NCBI GenBank assembly: GCA_004172865.1
Contig: SEBV01000007.1
Span: 1 to 64,000 of the forward strand
Length of the DNA: 64,000 nt
DNA from: Gammaproteobacteria bacterium
GTDB taxonomy: Bacteria; Pseudomonadota; Gammaproteobacteria; Pseudomonadales; Cellvibrionaceae
Direction of reading: 5' to 3'
Positions within the stretch are counted from its first letter, which is position 1. Each line of letters starts with the position of its first letter. A program made the translations under genes and the position numbers. The notes under the pieces were generated by a model. That model ran no database searches and was not told the DNA's origin. It saw only the letters and a list, made by a program, of their open reading frames with translations. Below are positions 1-7,973 of this stretch, piece by piece.

Positions 1-186
1 TATAATTAAAATTACATTTTTATGTTTTTGATAACCAAACATAAAACATTGTTTAATTATTTATTAATAAAAATAATTTCTCATATGATTTTCTGCGGCT
101 GAGAAAACTGACAAAAATGTGTCATTTGTCGCAATCCGTAACTCCAATTTGTAACTTTTGGTCACATTAACTATAAGTTATGTGTT

Positions 187-198
187 CTTGTGTACAAG
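187..198. promoter_or_regulatory. Operator-like palindrome CTTGT-GT-ACAAG
   Basis: Perfect 5-bp arms around a 2-bp centre. The core TTGTGTACAA fits the TNGT-N2-ACNA pattern typical of GntR-family (FCD branch) operators. Similar sequences occur at 47872-47881 and 48178-48187, next to a GntR-FCD gene, and in imperfect form at 55256-55265 before the TonB receptor. Its position about 260 bp before the xylanase suggests control of that gene; this is inference, and a motif this short can occur by chance. Confidence 0.3.
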
Positions 199-224
199 TG
201 TGTTGAAAATCTAAATTTCCTTCG

Positions 225-380
225 CTAGGATGAATTTGTGCTTGCCTCCAAGCGCACTTTTGATCGCAGTTGGTAGTACTTATCTAGCGTGGTAAGAGTA
301 TTCGTCAGTTTATATAAAAATAAATAAAACGCGGCGTCGGCGATCAGGAAATCAATCAGCCAGGAATAGATGCGAATCAT
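225..380 (-). pseudogene. Possible gene remnant, 51 codons
   Basis: From ATG at 380 the minus strand reads 51 residues (starting MIRIYSWLIDF) to a TAG at 225-227. The same frame stays open upstream to about 410 and also reads as plausible protein, but has no start codon before an in-frame TAA. No ribosome binding site precedes the ATG. The composition (hydrophobic helix, then a KYYQLRSKVRLE-type basic stretch) looks like the tail of a real protein rather than random translation. The family was not recognised. It may equally be a chance open frame inside the xylanase leader. Confidence 0.2.
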
Positions 381-407
381 GCGCGTGGCTTCGGCAGTCA
401 GGCGTAG

Positions 408-1508
<1,101 letters not shown>

Positions 1509-1604
1509 GCGTGCAGCTTAATTAGATCGAAGGGTCTTTTAAATAAAGAGAAAAAGTAAGACGAGAGCTAGAAGAACGTTAAAAAAGTAAGAGAAGTAAG
1601 AAAT

Positions 1605-1638
1605 AAAAAAAGGGGCGAGTTACTAGCCCCTTTTTTTT
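1605..1638 (+). terminator. Rho-independent terminator after the xylanase gene
   Basis: GGGGC...GCCCC stem (inner AGT/ACT also pairs) flanked by an A-run and followed by eight T. It lies about 100 bp after the xylanase stop. The space between holds short AAGTAAGA-like direct repeats of unknown meaning. Confidence 0.85.
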
Positions 1639-1704
1639 AAAACTATTAAACATTATCGATGCTGGTGAAAATAATTACGAAAATAATCAAGAGAGCATGT
1701 GACT

Positions 1705-2655
1705 ATGATAATCAACCAAAAACAATTGCCAATTGCTGTCGTTATAGGTGTTGTAGTGATAGGCGCTGCAATTTTTGATGCGGCAGGCTATTTGGTAAAA
1801 AATAACTCAGACGAAAAAATTAGCACACTTGAACATAAAATAAGAAATTTAGAGAGTTTACTTGTCAAAAAAGAAGACGATTTAAAAAATATGCGTTTGC
1901 TAGCTATGCGGAAAAATGGCAAAAACGATTTAGCATCTTCCAGCGCGGTAACTGAAATTTGTAATCAGGTTCAAAACAGCAAAAACAATCAAAATCAATT
2001 CGGTGATACCGCGCAAGCATCTGTTTATGAAGTTCAGAGCAGCTTACAAGTATTAAAAAATTTAGGAACAAATTCAGCGAATGATCCACGATCTTTTTCA
2101 GAAAAAGCCAATGATCTGTTATCGGGAGATTCATCAAAAGAAAAAGTTGCCATAGTTAGCAAAGGCATTTTTGATATGGCAAATGATCGCGAAAATTTGC
2201 CGGATTACACGCTTCAAACTATGTACAACAATCAGACCGACCCTGATTTAAAACGCGTGATAGCACAGGTGTTATCGAATCGAGGCAATAATGCATTAAT
2301 CGATAATCAAATAACAGAGGCTCAAACACGTTTACGAAGTGAAAATCCATCTGAACGCCAGCACGCTCTCACCAATCTCGCAAAAACTCACAGCTCCAGC
2401 GCCGCAAATGCCATAGCTCCTTTGTTGGATGACGCGAATATTGATGTAAAGCTGGATGCATTATTGGCACTGCGCGCAACCGGAAATCAAACTCATGTAA
2501 GTCTGGTTGAAAAATTATTGAACGATCCCGACCCGTCAGTAAGCTCGCTCGCTACTCAAGTTGTCGGTGATCTAAAAAACCTGAGTGACAGTGCGCGTAC
2601 TATGTTGTCTATAGCGGATATCGCTGCGGAATTACCAATGATGGAAAATCCATGA
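1705..2655 (+). CDS. Membrane-anchored protein with coiled coil and HEAT-like repeats
   Basis: No specific function recognised. The start is placed at ATG 1705, nine bases after GAGAG at 1691-1695; a GTG at 1699 would add two residues but sits too close to that site. Residues about 5-27 form one hydrophobic anchor (AVVIGVVVIGAAIFDAAGYLV). A charged coiled-coil segment follows (about 35-65). The C-terminal third has helical repeats of HEAT/PBS-lyase style, such as ANAIAPLLDDANIDVKL and LVEKLLNDPDPSVSSLA. Topology predicts a periplasmic body held by an N-terminal anchor. The layout (anchor, low-complexity linker, alpha-helical repeats) resembles the protein at 5522-6661, though the repeat types differ. 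Such repeats usually mediate protein binding; a link to the neighbouring hydrolases is only suggested by position. Confidence 0.75.
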   Translation: MIINQKQLPIAVVIGVVVIGAAIFDAAGYLVKNNSDEKISTLEHKIRNLESLLVKKEDDLKNMRLLAMRKNGKNDLASSSAVTEICNQVQNSKNNQNQFGDTAQASVYEVQSSLQVLKNLGTNSANDPRSFSEKANDLLSGDSSKEKVAIVSKGIFDMANDRENLPDYTLQTMYNNQTDPDLKRVIAQVLSNRGNNALIDNQITEAQTRLRSENPSERQHALTNLAKTHSSSAANAIAPLLDDANIDVKLDALLALRATGNQTHVSLVEKLLNDPDPSVSSLATQVVGDLKNLSDSARTMLSIADIAAELPMMENP

Positions 2656-2700
2656 TCGATAATTAAAATCACTTTGTTGAATGATTTAATTAGGCAGCTT

Positions 2701-4212
2701 TTACGGTTGGCTTAGTCTATTTAAATACTCTTTATGATCAATAAACATTTTTTCCGAGAAAATCCTATTATTTAGTAAGGCAATTTTTTCGGGCGCAGCT
2801 AAATTCCTTTTACTTGACTGGTCGTTAAGGGTAGAGAATCTTCCCATTCCTGCTAATATGCAAAACCAGGATTCTGGCTTGTAAATTTTCTCTCGTTTTT
2901 GGGAAAATAAAGTTTGCATAAAGTCCCCCCCTGAATCCCATGCATCCAGCAACTCTTGTAACGCGTCAGGAAGTTTGACTTGCTCGCGACAAGCTTTCCA
3001 ATAATCAGTGTCATTGCGCGTATTCAGAAAATAATGAGTGACTATGTAATCGCGTATGCCGTCGATAAGTGAGTTTATGTAACTATTAAATTCTCTTATT
3101 GTATTTGGAGTGATCGGATGATCGAATCGATCAACGAAGTTCTCCAGTGTAGATTGCACAATTGCTAGGGCGGTAGCTTCTAAAGGCTCTATAAAACCCT
3201 GTGATAAACCCACTGCTAAACAGTTAGCTTTCCAATGATTTTCCACTCGGCCCACGCGCATTTTTAAATGACGAGCGGATTTATCTTTTGCTTTGTCGCC
3301 AAGATGATTGCGTAATTCAATCTCTGCTTGATCGCTCGAAATAAAATCCGAACTGTAAACGTATCCATTCCCAAAGCGATTGGTCAAAGGGATTTTCCAT
3401 GCCCATCCGTGGGGCAGCGCTGTGGATAAGGTTAAAGATGGCAGAATTTTTTCATCGCTATCTGTTGCAATGGTTACCGCTGAATCGTTGAATAAATTTT
3501 CTTTAAAGGTTCGAATGGGTTCTTGCAATGCTTTATTAATTAATAGGCCAGCAAACCCGGTGCAATCAATGTAGAAGTCTGCGTTTAACTTGTTATCAGT
3601 AGTATTCACCGAGGCGATGGCGCCGTCATGAGTTAGCAGCACATCCGATACATTACCCACGATATGTATCAGACCGAAGCTTTTTGCGCGATCACGTAAA
3701 AATTTTCCCAATAGAACCGAATCAAAATGGTAACCATATTCAATTTGGTTTGTTAATTTACGATCAAGCGGTGCTGGATCTTTATGTTGACGTGCTAATT
3801 CAGCTGTCAAAAAATACTCGTCGGGCTTTGTAACGCAATCAACACCATGTCGCCGTAAATTGACGTTATGAAAAAAATATTGTGAATGCTCTATATCGTG
3901 TTGTGAGTAAAAGGGATGAAAATAATTTTTATAAGCATTTTCGGCGGCCCATCCGCTAAATTGAATTCCTGCTTTATAGGTCGCATTGCAGGCGGGCATC
4001 CATTCTTTTTCAGCAACTTTTAAATAACTAAAAAATTTTCGCAGAGCAGGTGTTGAACCTTCACCAACACCAATGATTCCGATATCTGCAGATTCGATTA
4101 GCGTAATCTGCACTTCGTGAGCATGCCACGCGTGTAATAAAATATTGGCAGCCATCCAGCCGGCAGTGCCGCCCCCAACAATTAGAATTGATTTCGGAAT
4201 TGTATTTTTCAT
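2701..4212 (-). CDS. Flavin-dependent tryptophan halogenase family protein
   Basis: Member of the FADH2-dependent halogenase family (PF04820). N-terminal FAD-binding GGGTAGW at 13-19. The catalytic lysine is present as Lys80 in NATYKAG (equivalent to Lys79 of PrnA), the catalytic glutamate as Glu342 in GFIEPLEATAL (Glu346 of PrnA), and the signature W-x-W-x-I-P as GWAWKIP. Length (503 aa) is normal for the family. Enzymes of this class chlorinate or brominate tryptophan or peptide/aromatic substrates; homologues are common beside TonB-receptor and glycan loci in Cellvibrio-like and Caulobacter-like bacteria, where the substrate is unknown. No flavin reductase or natural-product gene lies next to it here. 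It follows the arabinanase gene on the same strand after 72 bp, with a weak terminator between, so co-transcription is uncertain. Confidence 0.9.
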   Translation of the reverse strand: MKNTIPKSILIVGGGTAGWMAANILLHAWHAHEVQITLIESADIGIIGVGEGSTPALRKFFSYLKVAEKEWMPACNATYKAGIQFSGWAAENAYKNYFHPFYSQHDIEHSQYFFHNVNLRRHGVDCVTKPDEYFLTAELARQHKDPAPLDRKLTNQIEYGYHFDSVLLGKFLRDRAKSFGLIHIVGNVSDVLLTHDGAIASVNTTDNKLNADFYIDCTGFAGLLINKALQEPIRTFKENLFNDSAVTIATDSDEKILPSLTLSTALPHGWAWKIPLTNRFGNGYVYSSDFISSDQAEIELRNHLGDKAKDKSARHLKMRVGRVENHWKANCLAVGLSQGFIEPLEATALAIVQSTLENFVDRFDHPITPNTIREFNSYINSLIDGIRDYIVTHYFLNTRNDTDYWKACREQVKLPDALQELLDAWDSGGDFMQTLFSQKREKIYKPESWFCILAGMGRFSTLNDQSSKRNLAAPEKIALLNNRIFSEKMFIDHKEYLNRLSQP

Positions 4213-4241
4213 GGTTTCTATTTTTATACATTATTATTAAG

Positions 4242-4277
4242 AAAAAAAGCCATCTCCACAATATCGTGACGGCCTTT
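4242..4277 (-). terminator. Probable terminator after arb43A
   Basis: An imperfect hairpin (GCC...GGC with an inner CCAC/GTG) lies just after the arb43A stop. On the minus strand it is followed by a run of seven T. It would partly separate arb43A from the halogenase gene downstream. Confidence 0.45.
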
Positions 4278-4284
4278 TGCATAA

Positions 4285-5316
4285 CTATTTCAAAGTAGAT
4301 TTATATTTCCCCAAATCTTTAGCATCTATTATTGGCCATTGGTCTTTGTCCCATTTCATTTCCAATATTTTTAATTTAGGTAAAAATTTATCGCTGGTGT
4401 CGTAACCGTGAAAGACTAAATAATCTTTTCCGTCAAATGTATAAGCGCTGTTATGACCAACGCCTGGCCAATCGACGTCGCCTGCCAGTACTAATGAACC
4501 GCCGCCCTTGCGCATATCGCGGTTGTCTTTATCCACATAAGGGCCGGTAACATTTTTGGCGCGGCCTACGCGCATGTTGTAAGTGCTGTCTTTGCCGCGA
4601 CAACAAAAATCAAAAGACACAAATAAATAATAGTAATCACCTTTCTTAAAAATAAATGGACCTTCAACGGCGCCTGATTGTGGCGGCGTGGTGGGCAGTG
4701 CATCGCTCATAATTTTGTCACTGCGAACGCGTTCAGCAAGCTCGTGCCATTCTTGCGGTTCAGCAGGTTTGGTCCATTCGGCGTTTAGTTTGAACATTTT
4801 TATGCCGCCCCAAAAAGAGCCGAACAACATCCAGGCATCACCTTTTTCATCTTGAATAATATTGGAGTCAATTGCGTTCCAATCATCGCGGCCCGGAATA
4901 GATTGAATCACTGTGCCTAATTCTTTCCATTCGTAATCGGGAGATTTTGGGTTTAGAGTTTTGTTTACTGAAACTCCAATGCCCGATGTATTTTTTCCAA
5001 ACGCGGAAGCGGAGTAATAAAGATAATACTGGCCGTTGTGAAATTGAATATCCGGGGCCCACAAATGACCGGCAAAAGCCGGTGCTACCTGGCGAGCCAT
5101 TTTGGGTTCGTCTTTCAAAACGGGGCCTTCATTGCGCCATTTTTTAAGATCGGTTGAGCTGAAAAAATTTAGGCCAGGACTAGTGCTGAACACGTAATAA
5201 GTTTTGCCTTCTTTTGCCATTACCGGGTCGTGAACTATCACTTGATTAGCAGGTAAGTCGGTAGCAAACGCGAATGAGCTGGATAAACCAAGCATTAGGA
5301 CTAAATGTTTAAACAT
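4285..5316 (-). CDS. arb43A: Endo-1,5-alpha-L-arabinanase, GH43 (Arb43A type)
   Basis: Exported arabinanase attacking the alpha-1,5-arabinan backbone of pectin side chains. A signal peptide covers about residues 1-19 (SSSFAFA). The five-bladed propeller carries the GH43 triad: Asp30 in VHDPV (base), an Asp in DWNAIDSN (pKa modulator) and a Glu in AVEGPF (acid). Segments HLWAPDIQ, SASAFGKNTSGIGV, DYYYLFVSFDFCC and GVGHNSAYTFDGKDYLV match closely what is known of Cellvibrio japonicus Arb43A, and the length (343 aa) is also nearly the same. It is first in the minus-strand direction, with the halogenase gene downstream. The 205-bp gap to the divergent gene at 5522 should hold its promoter; no clear operator was seen there. 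Confidence 0.93.
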   Translation of the reverse strand: MFKHLVLMLGLSSSFAFATDLPANQVIVHDPVMAKEGKTYYVFSTSPGLNFFSSTDLKKWRNEGPVLKDEPKMARQVAPAFAGHLWAPDIQFHNGQYYLYYSASAFGKNTSGIGVSVNKTLNPKSPDYEWKELGTVIQSIPGRDDWNAIDSNIIQDEKGDAWMLFGSFWGGIKMFKLNAEWTKPAEPQEWHELAERVRSDKIMSDALPTTPPQSGAVEGPFIFKKGDYYYLFVSFDFCCRGKDSTYNMRVGRAKNVTGPYVDKDNRDMRKGGGSLVLAGDVDWPGVGHNSAYTFDGKDYLVFHGYDTSDKFLPKLKILEMKWDKDQWPIIDAKDLGKYKSTLK

Positions 5317-5521
5317 GGAAGTAACCTACTTTTTATAAAAATATGTATGACAAAATAAGCGCAATCTAAGATAGATTTAAGTTTATGCGAGCCTCACATG
5401 AGCGCCTATTTTAATAATAATTGGATCAATCATAATCCAACTAACTCATAGTGGTGATTATTGACCTAAACTGTGATTAGTTTATTATTATATTACAATA
5501 AATAACACTAAGAACAATATC

Positions 5522-6661
5522 ATGTCAAAAGCATTTATCGCTCGTGCGGGAATGGTTGTAATCGTAGTTGCCGCTTTTATAATTGGTCGCTGGACAGCAC
5601 CTGCGACTAGTTCGCCGGATCTGGGCGATTCGCATTTTGGTAAATCGATATTTGGTTCAAATCCAAGTCAGCCTATAAGTGCCACTCACACTCCAAATCC
5701 GGTTGAGCCCTCAACAATTAGCAAGCCCACTGTGAAGCCGAGTTACGCAACCGACTATACGCAAATGCAGTCTTTACTGTTGCTTGCTGCGACTAATCCT
5801 CAATTGGCGATGGAGCGGGCGCAACAACTTAAGGGTGCGATAAAAGCCAAGGCCGAAGCAGCAATCTTAGATATCTGGGCAGGTCACGACCCTTACGGCG
5901 CCTGGGTTTGGGTGGAATCTTTTCAGCCTGGAAATAGCGTTCAATTTATAAACTTACTGGAATCCATTGGCCGCCATGAGCCGCAAACGGCCATAACCTA
6001 CGCTGAAAAATATGCCGATACCCATCGGGAATTACGGAAGGATATTTATCTTTCTGTACTAAACGGAATCACTCAGGCAGGCGCATATCAGGTCGCTGCG
6101 AGCTTTGTGGATCATCTCGACATCGAATCAGCTATTAAAGCTGAGCTAGTGAATTACCTCGCCGCCGCGTGGGGTACTTACGAGCCAGAAGCGGCTATGC
6201 AATGGATAAAAACACAGCCGGAAGAACTGAAATCGTCGGCAGGTGGGCGACTTAGTGAGGCGTGGGCTGAATCAGATCCGCAGGGTGCAACCCATTTTGC
6301 CGCTGCAACGGAAGTACCCGATGCGGAGCCGATTTTACAGAATTCATTTAGCAAGTGGCTCGCTGCAGATTCCGCAGCAGCCACGGCTTGGCTTGCGGCG
6401 GCGCCCAATAAAAAAGAGCTTGATCCGCTACTGAATGAAGTTGCCACTATGCCGGCGCAGACTAATGGGCAGGTCAAAACCGCTTTATCATGGGCTGAAC
6501 GAATTCAAGATCCCGAGTTACGGCTTAATACAGTTACCAGCATTTTATCTGCCTTTAAGCAGCGGGATTCCGCCACTGCAGCAGCTTATTTAGAGGATAT
6601 TACCTATCTAACCGACGAGCAGCGTGCACGTTTGGTGGATGATTTAGCCTTCGGCAAGTAA
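5522..6661 (+). CDS. Membrane-anchored alpha-helical repeat protein
   Basis: Function not recognised. Residues about 8-24 form an N-terminal anchor (AGMVVIVVAAFIIGRW), followed by a Ser/Pro/Thr-rich linker to about 80. The rest is a series of roughly 30-residue helical repeats with the recurring pattern W-x4-D/E-P-x2-A-x3-W, seen as WAGHDPYGAWVWV, AWGTYEPEAAMQWI, AWAESDPQGATHFA and KWLAADSAAATAWL. This is solenoid-like, of a kind common in predicted periplasmic proteins. It lies alone between two divergently read arabinanase genes, and the ATG at 5522 directly follows an AT-rich region with no strong ribosome binding site. It may be a scaffold or partner of exported enzymes, which is inference only. 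Confidence 0.7.
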   Translation: MSKAFIARAGMVVIVVAAFIIGRWTAPATSSPDLGDSHFGKSIFGSNPSQPISATHTPNPVEPSTISKPTVKPSYATDYTQMQSLLLLAATNPQLAMERAQQLKGAIKAKAEAAILDIWAGHDPYGAWVWVESFQPGNSVQFINLLESIGRHEPQTAITYAEKYADTHRELRKDIYLSVLNGITQAGAYQVAASFVDHLDIESAIKAELVNYLAAAWGTYEPEAAMQWIKTQPEELKSSAGGRLSEAWAESDPQGATHFAAATEVPDAEPILQNSFSKWLAADSAAATAWLAAAPNKKELDPLLNEVATMPAQTNGQVKTALSWAERIQDPELRLNTVTSILSAFKQRDSATAAAYLEDITYLTDEQRARLVDDLAFGK

Positions 6662-6927
6662 CTATACACATCTCACTACACGCATCTCACCCAGTCATAA
6701 ATCTGAATCTACTTGCGCTATTCAGCCAATTATTGATCCAACCAAAAGCAATTAAGCTGCGAATATTTCCTTAATTTATGTATATCATAATATTTTTAGG
6801 CTATTGAGCGTGGGCGAAAATTGGGCTAACATCTTTCTTGTCTTGATATTATAAGACAAATAATGATTTCATCTGCTCAGGGTGAAATAAATCACTAGTC
6901 ACTATAAAGATAAAGAAGGCTAAACAA
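6662..6927. promoter_or_regulatory. Control region of the second GH43 gene, with inverted repeat
   Basis: The gap contains the inverted repeat TTGTCTT-N8-AAGACAA at 6838-6859. The loop and right arm overlap a TATTAT/TATAAG-like -10 sequence, 70-90 bp before the start codon. A repressor or activator site for the arabinanase gene is a reasonable reading. The arms were checked base by base; the regulator is unknown. Confidence 0.4.
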
Positions 6928-7866
6928 ATGAGAGCACTTAACCATGTTAAAAAATGGGGGGCGATGACTGCTATCGCTCTTAGTTGTCTGGTTCCAGTAT
7001 CAGGCACCTACGCTGCAACCTGGACCCTTACAGGCGCAATTGGAACTCACGATCCTGGTATTACCAAAGAAAGTATTTGGTGGATAGGTGAGACAAGTAC
7101 GGCAGGCGGTATTGCCATCAAATACTCCGCTGACGGCAAGGCCTGGACTCAAGGCGTGCCTATTTTCGGTAGCGGTTTGTCGTGGTGGGGCGCCTATAAC
7201 GGCAACACGGCAAGTACCTGGGCGCCGGATATTTCCCGCTTCAACGGTAAAACCAACGTGTTTTATGCAGTTTCTACTTTTGGTTCAACCAAATCCGCCA
7301 TTGGCTTAGCGCAAGCGACTTCAATGGCGACAGGCGATTGGGTGGATAAAGGCATTATCGTTTCCTCTGTTGCAGGTGCGAGCGTTAATGCGATTGACCC
7401 AGCTTTTGTTACCAGCGCATCCGGTACCCCATTTCTGACTTATGGTTCATGGGGCAATGGTATTTACATCACCCAACTCAATAGCTCTACCTTGAAACCA
7501 ACAGGAAATGCATATCGCATTGCAACTGCAAGCGGTGGTTTAGAAGGTGCGAATATTGTTTACAACGGTGGCTACTACTATTTGTTCGCCTCTAAAGGTA
7601 TTTGCTGCGCAGGTGCGAGCAGCACTTACAAGATCGTTTACGGCAGATCGACCAGTATTACCGGCCCTTATTTGGATAAAAGCGGTGTGGATTTGAAAAA
7701 TGCGGGTGGAACTGTGTTTGAAAGTTCGGACAGCGCTTATGCTGGGTCAGGCGGTCAATCTGTAGCGAACGGCGTAATCGCCCGTCACAGATACGCGAAA
7801 TCAAATGGAGCCAGCATCCTGTTTATCAGCGACCTCAACTTCTCAGGTGGTTGGCCAACGTTTTAA
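6928..7866 (+). CDS. GH43 arabinanase-like glycoside hydrolase
   Basis: Secreted five-bladed propeller enzyme of GH43. A signal peptide ends near residue 29 (SGTYAA). Catalytic triad: Asp42 in THDPGI, an Asp in NAIDPAF and a Glu in LEGANIV. The YYYLFASKGICCAG segment is shared with endo-1,5-arabinanases, and the protein ends with the GGWP motif usual at the end of the fold. At 312 aa it is a lone catalytic domain without a binding module. It is clearly different from the Arb43A-type enzyme at 4285-5316, so it may prefer a different arabinan size or decoration. It is followed by a terminator at 7921-7956, so it is probably transcribed alone from a promoter near the inverted repeat at 6838-6859. 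Confidence 0.87.
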   Translation: MRALNHVKKWGAMTAIALSCLVPVSGTYAATWTLTGAIGTHDPGITKESIWWIGETSTAGGIAIKYSADGKAWTQGVPIFGSGLSWWGAYNGNTASTWAPDISRFNGKTNVFYAVSTFGSTKSAIGLAQATSMATGDWVDKGIIVSSVAGASVNAIDPAFVTSASGTPFLTYGSWGNGIYITQLNSSTLKPTGNAYRIATASGGLEGANIVYNGGYYYLFASKGICCAGASSTYKIVYGRSTSITGPYLDKSGVDLKNAGGTVFESSDSAYAGSGGQSVANGVIARHRYAKSNGASILFISDLNFSGGWPTF

Positions 7867-7920
7867 ATAGTTTTAAATAATCAGTTGTATGGTATGACCT
7901 TATGTTATGCCTTTGAGATA

Positions 7921-7956
7921 AAAGCTTGTCGTGATATTAGCGCGACAAGCTTTTTT
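7921..7956 (+). terminator. Rho-independent terminator between GH43 and GH97 genes
   Basis: AAAGCTTGTCG and CGACAAGCTTT form an 11-bp perfect stem with an 11-nt loop, followed by T residues. Confidence 0.85.
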
Positions 7957-7973
7957 AATAATGAGAGATATCT

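Noticed and set aside
1512-1604. AAGTAAGA repeats after the xylanase as a CRISPR or tandem array
   Set aside because: Only two or three very short, irregularly spaced copies; simple purine-rich sequence.
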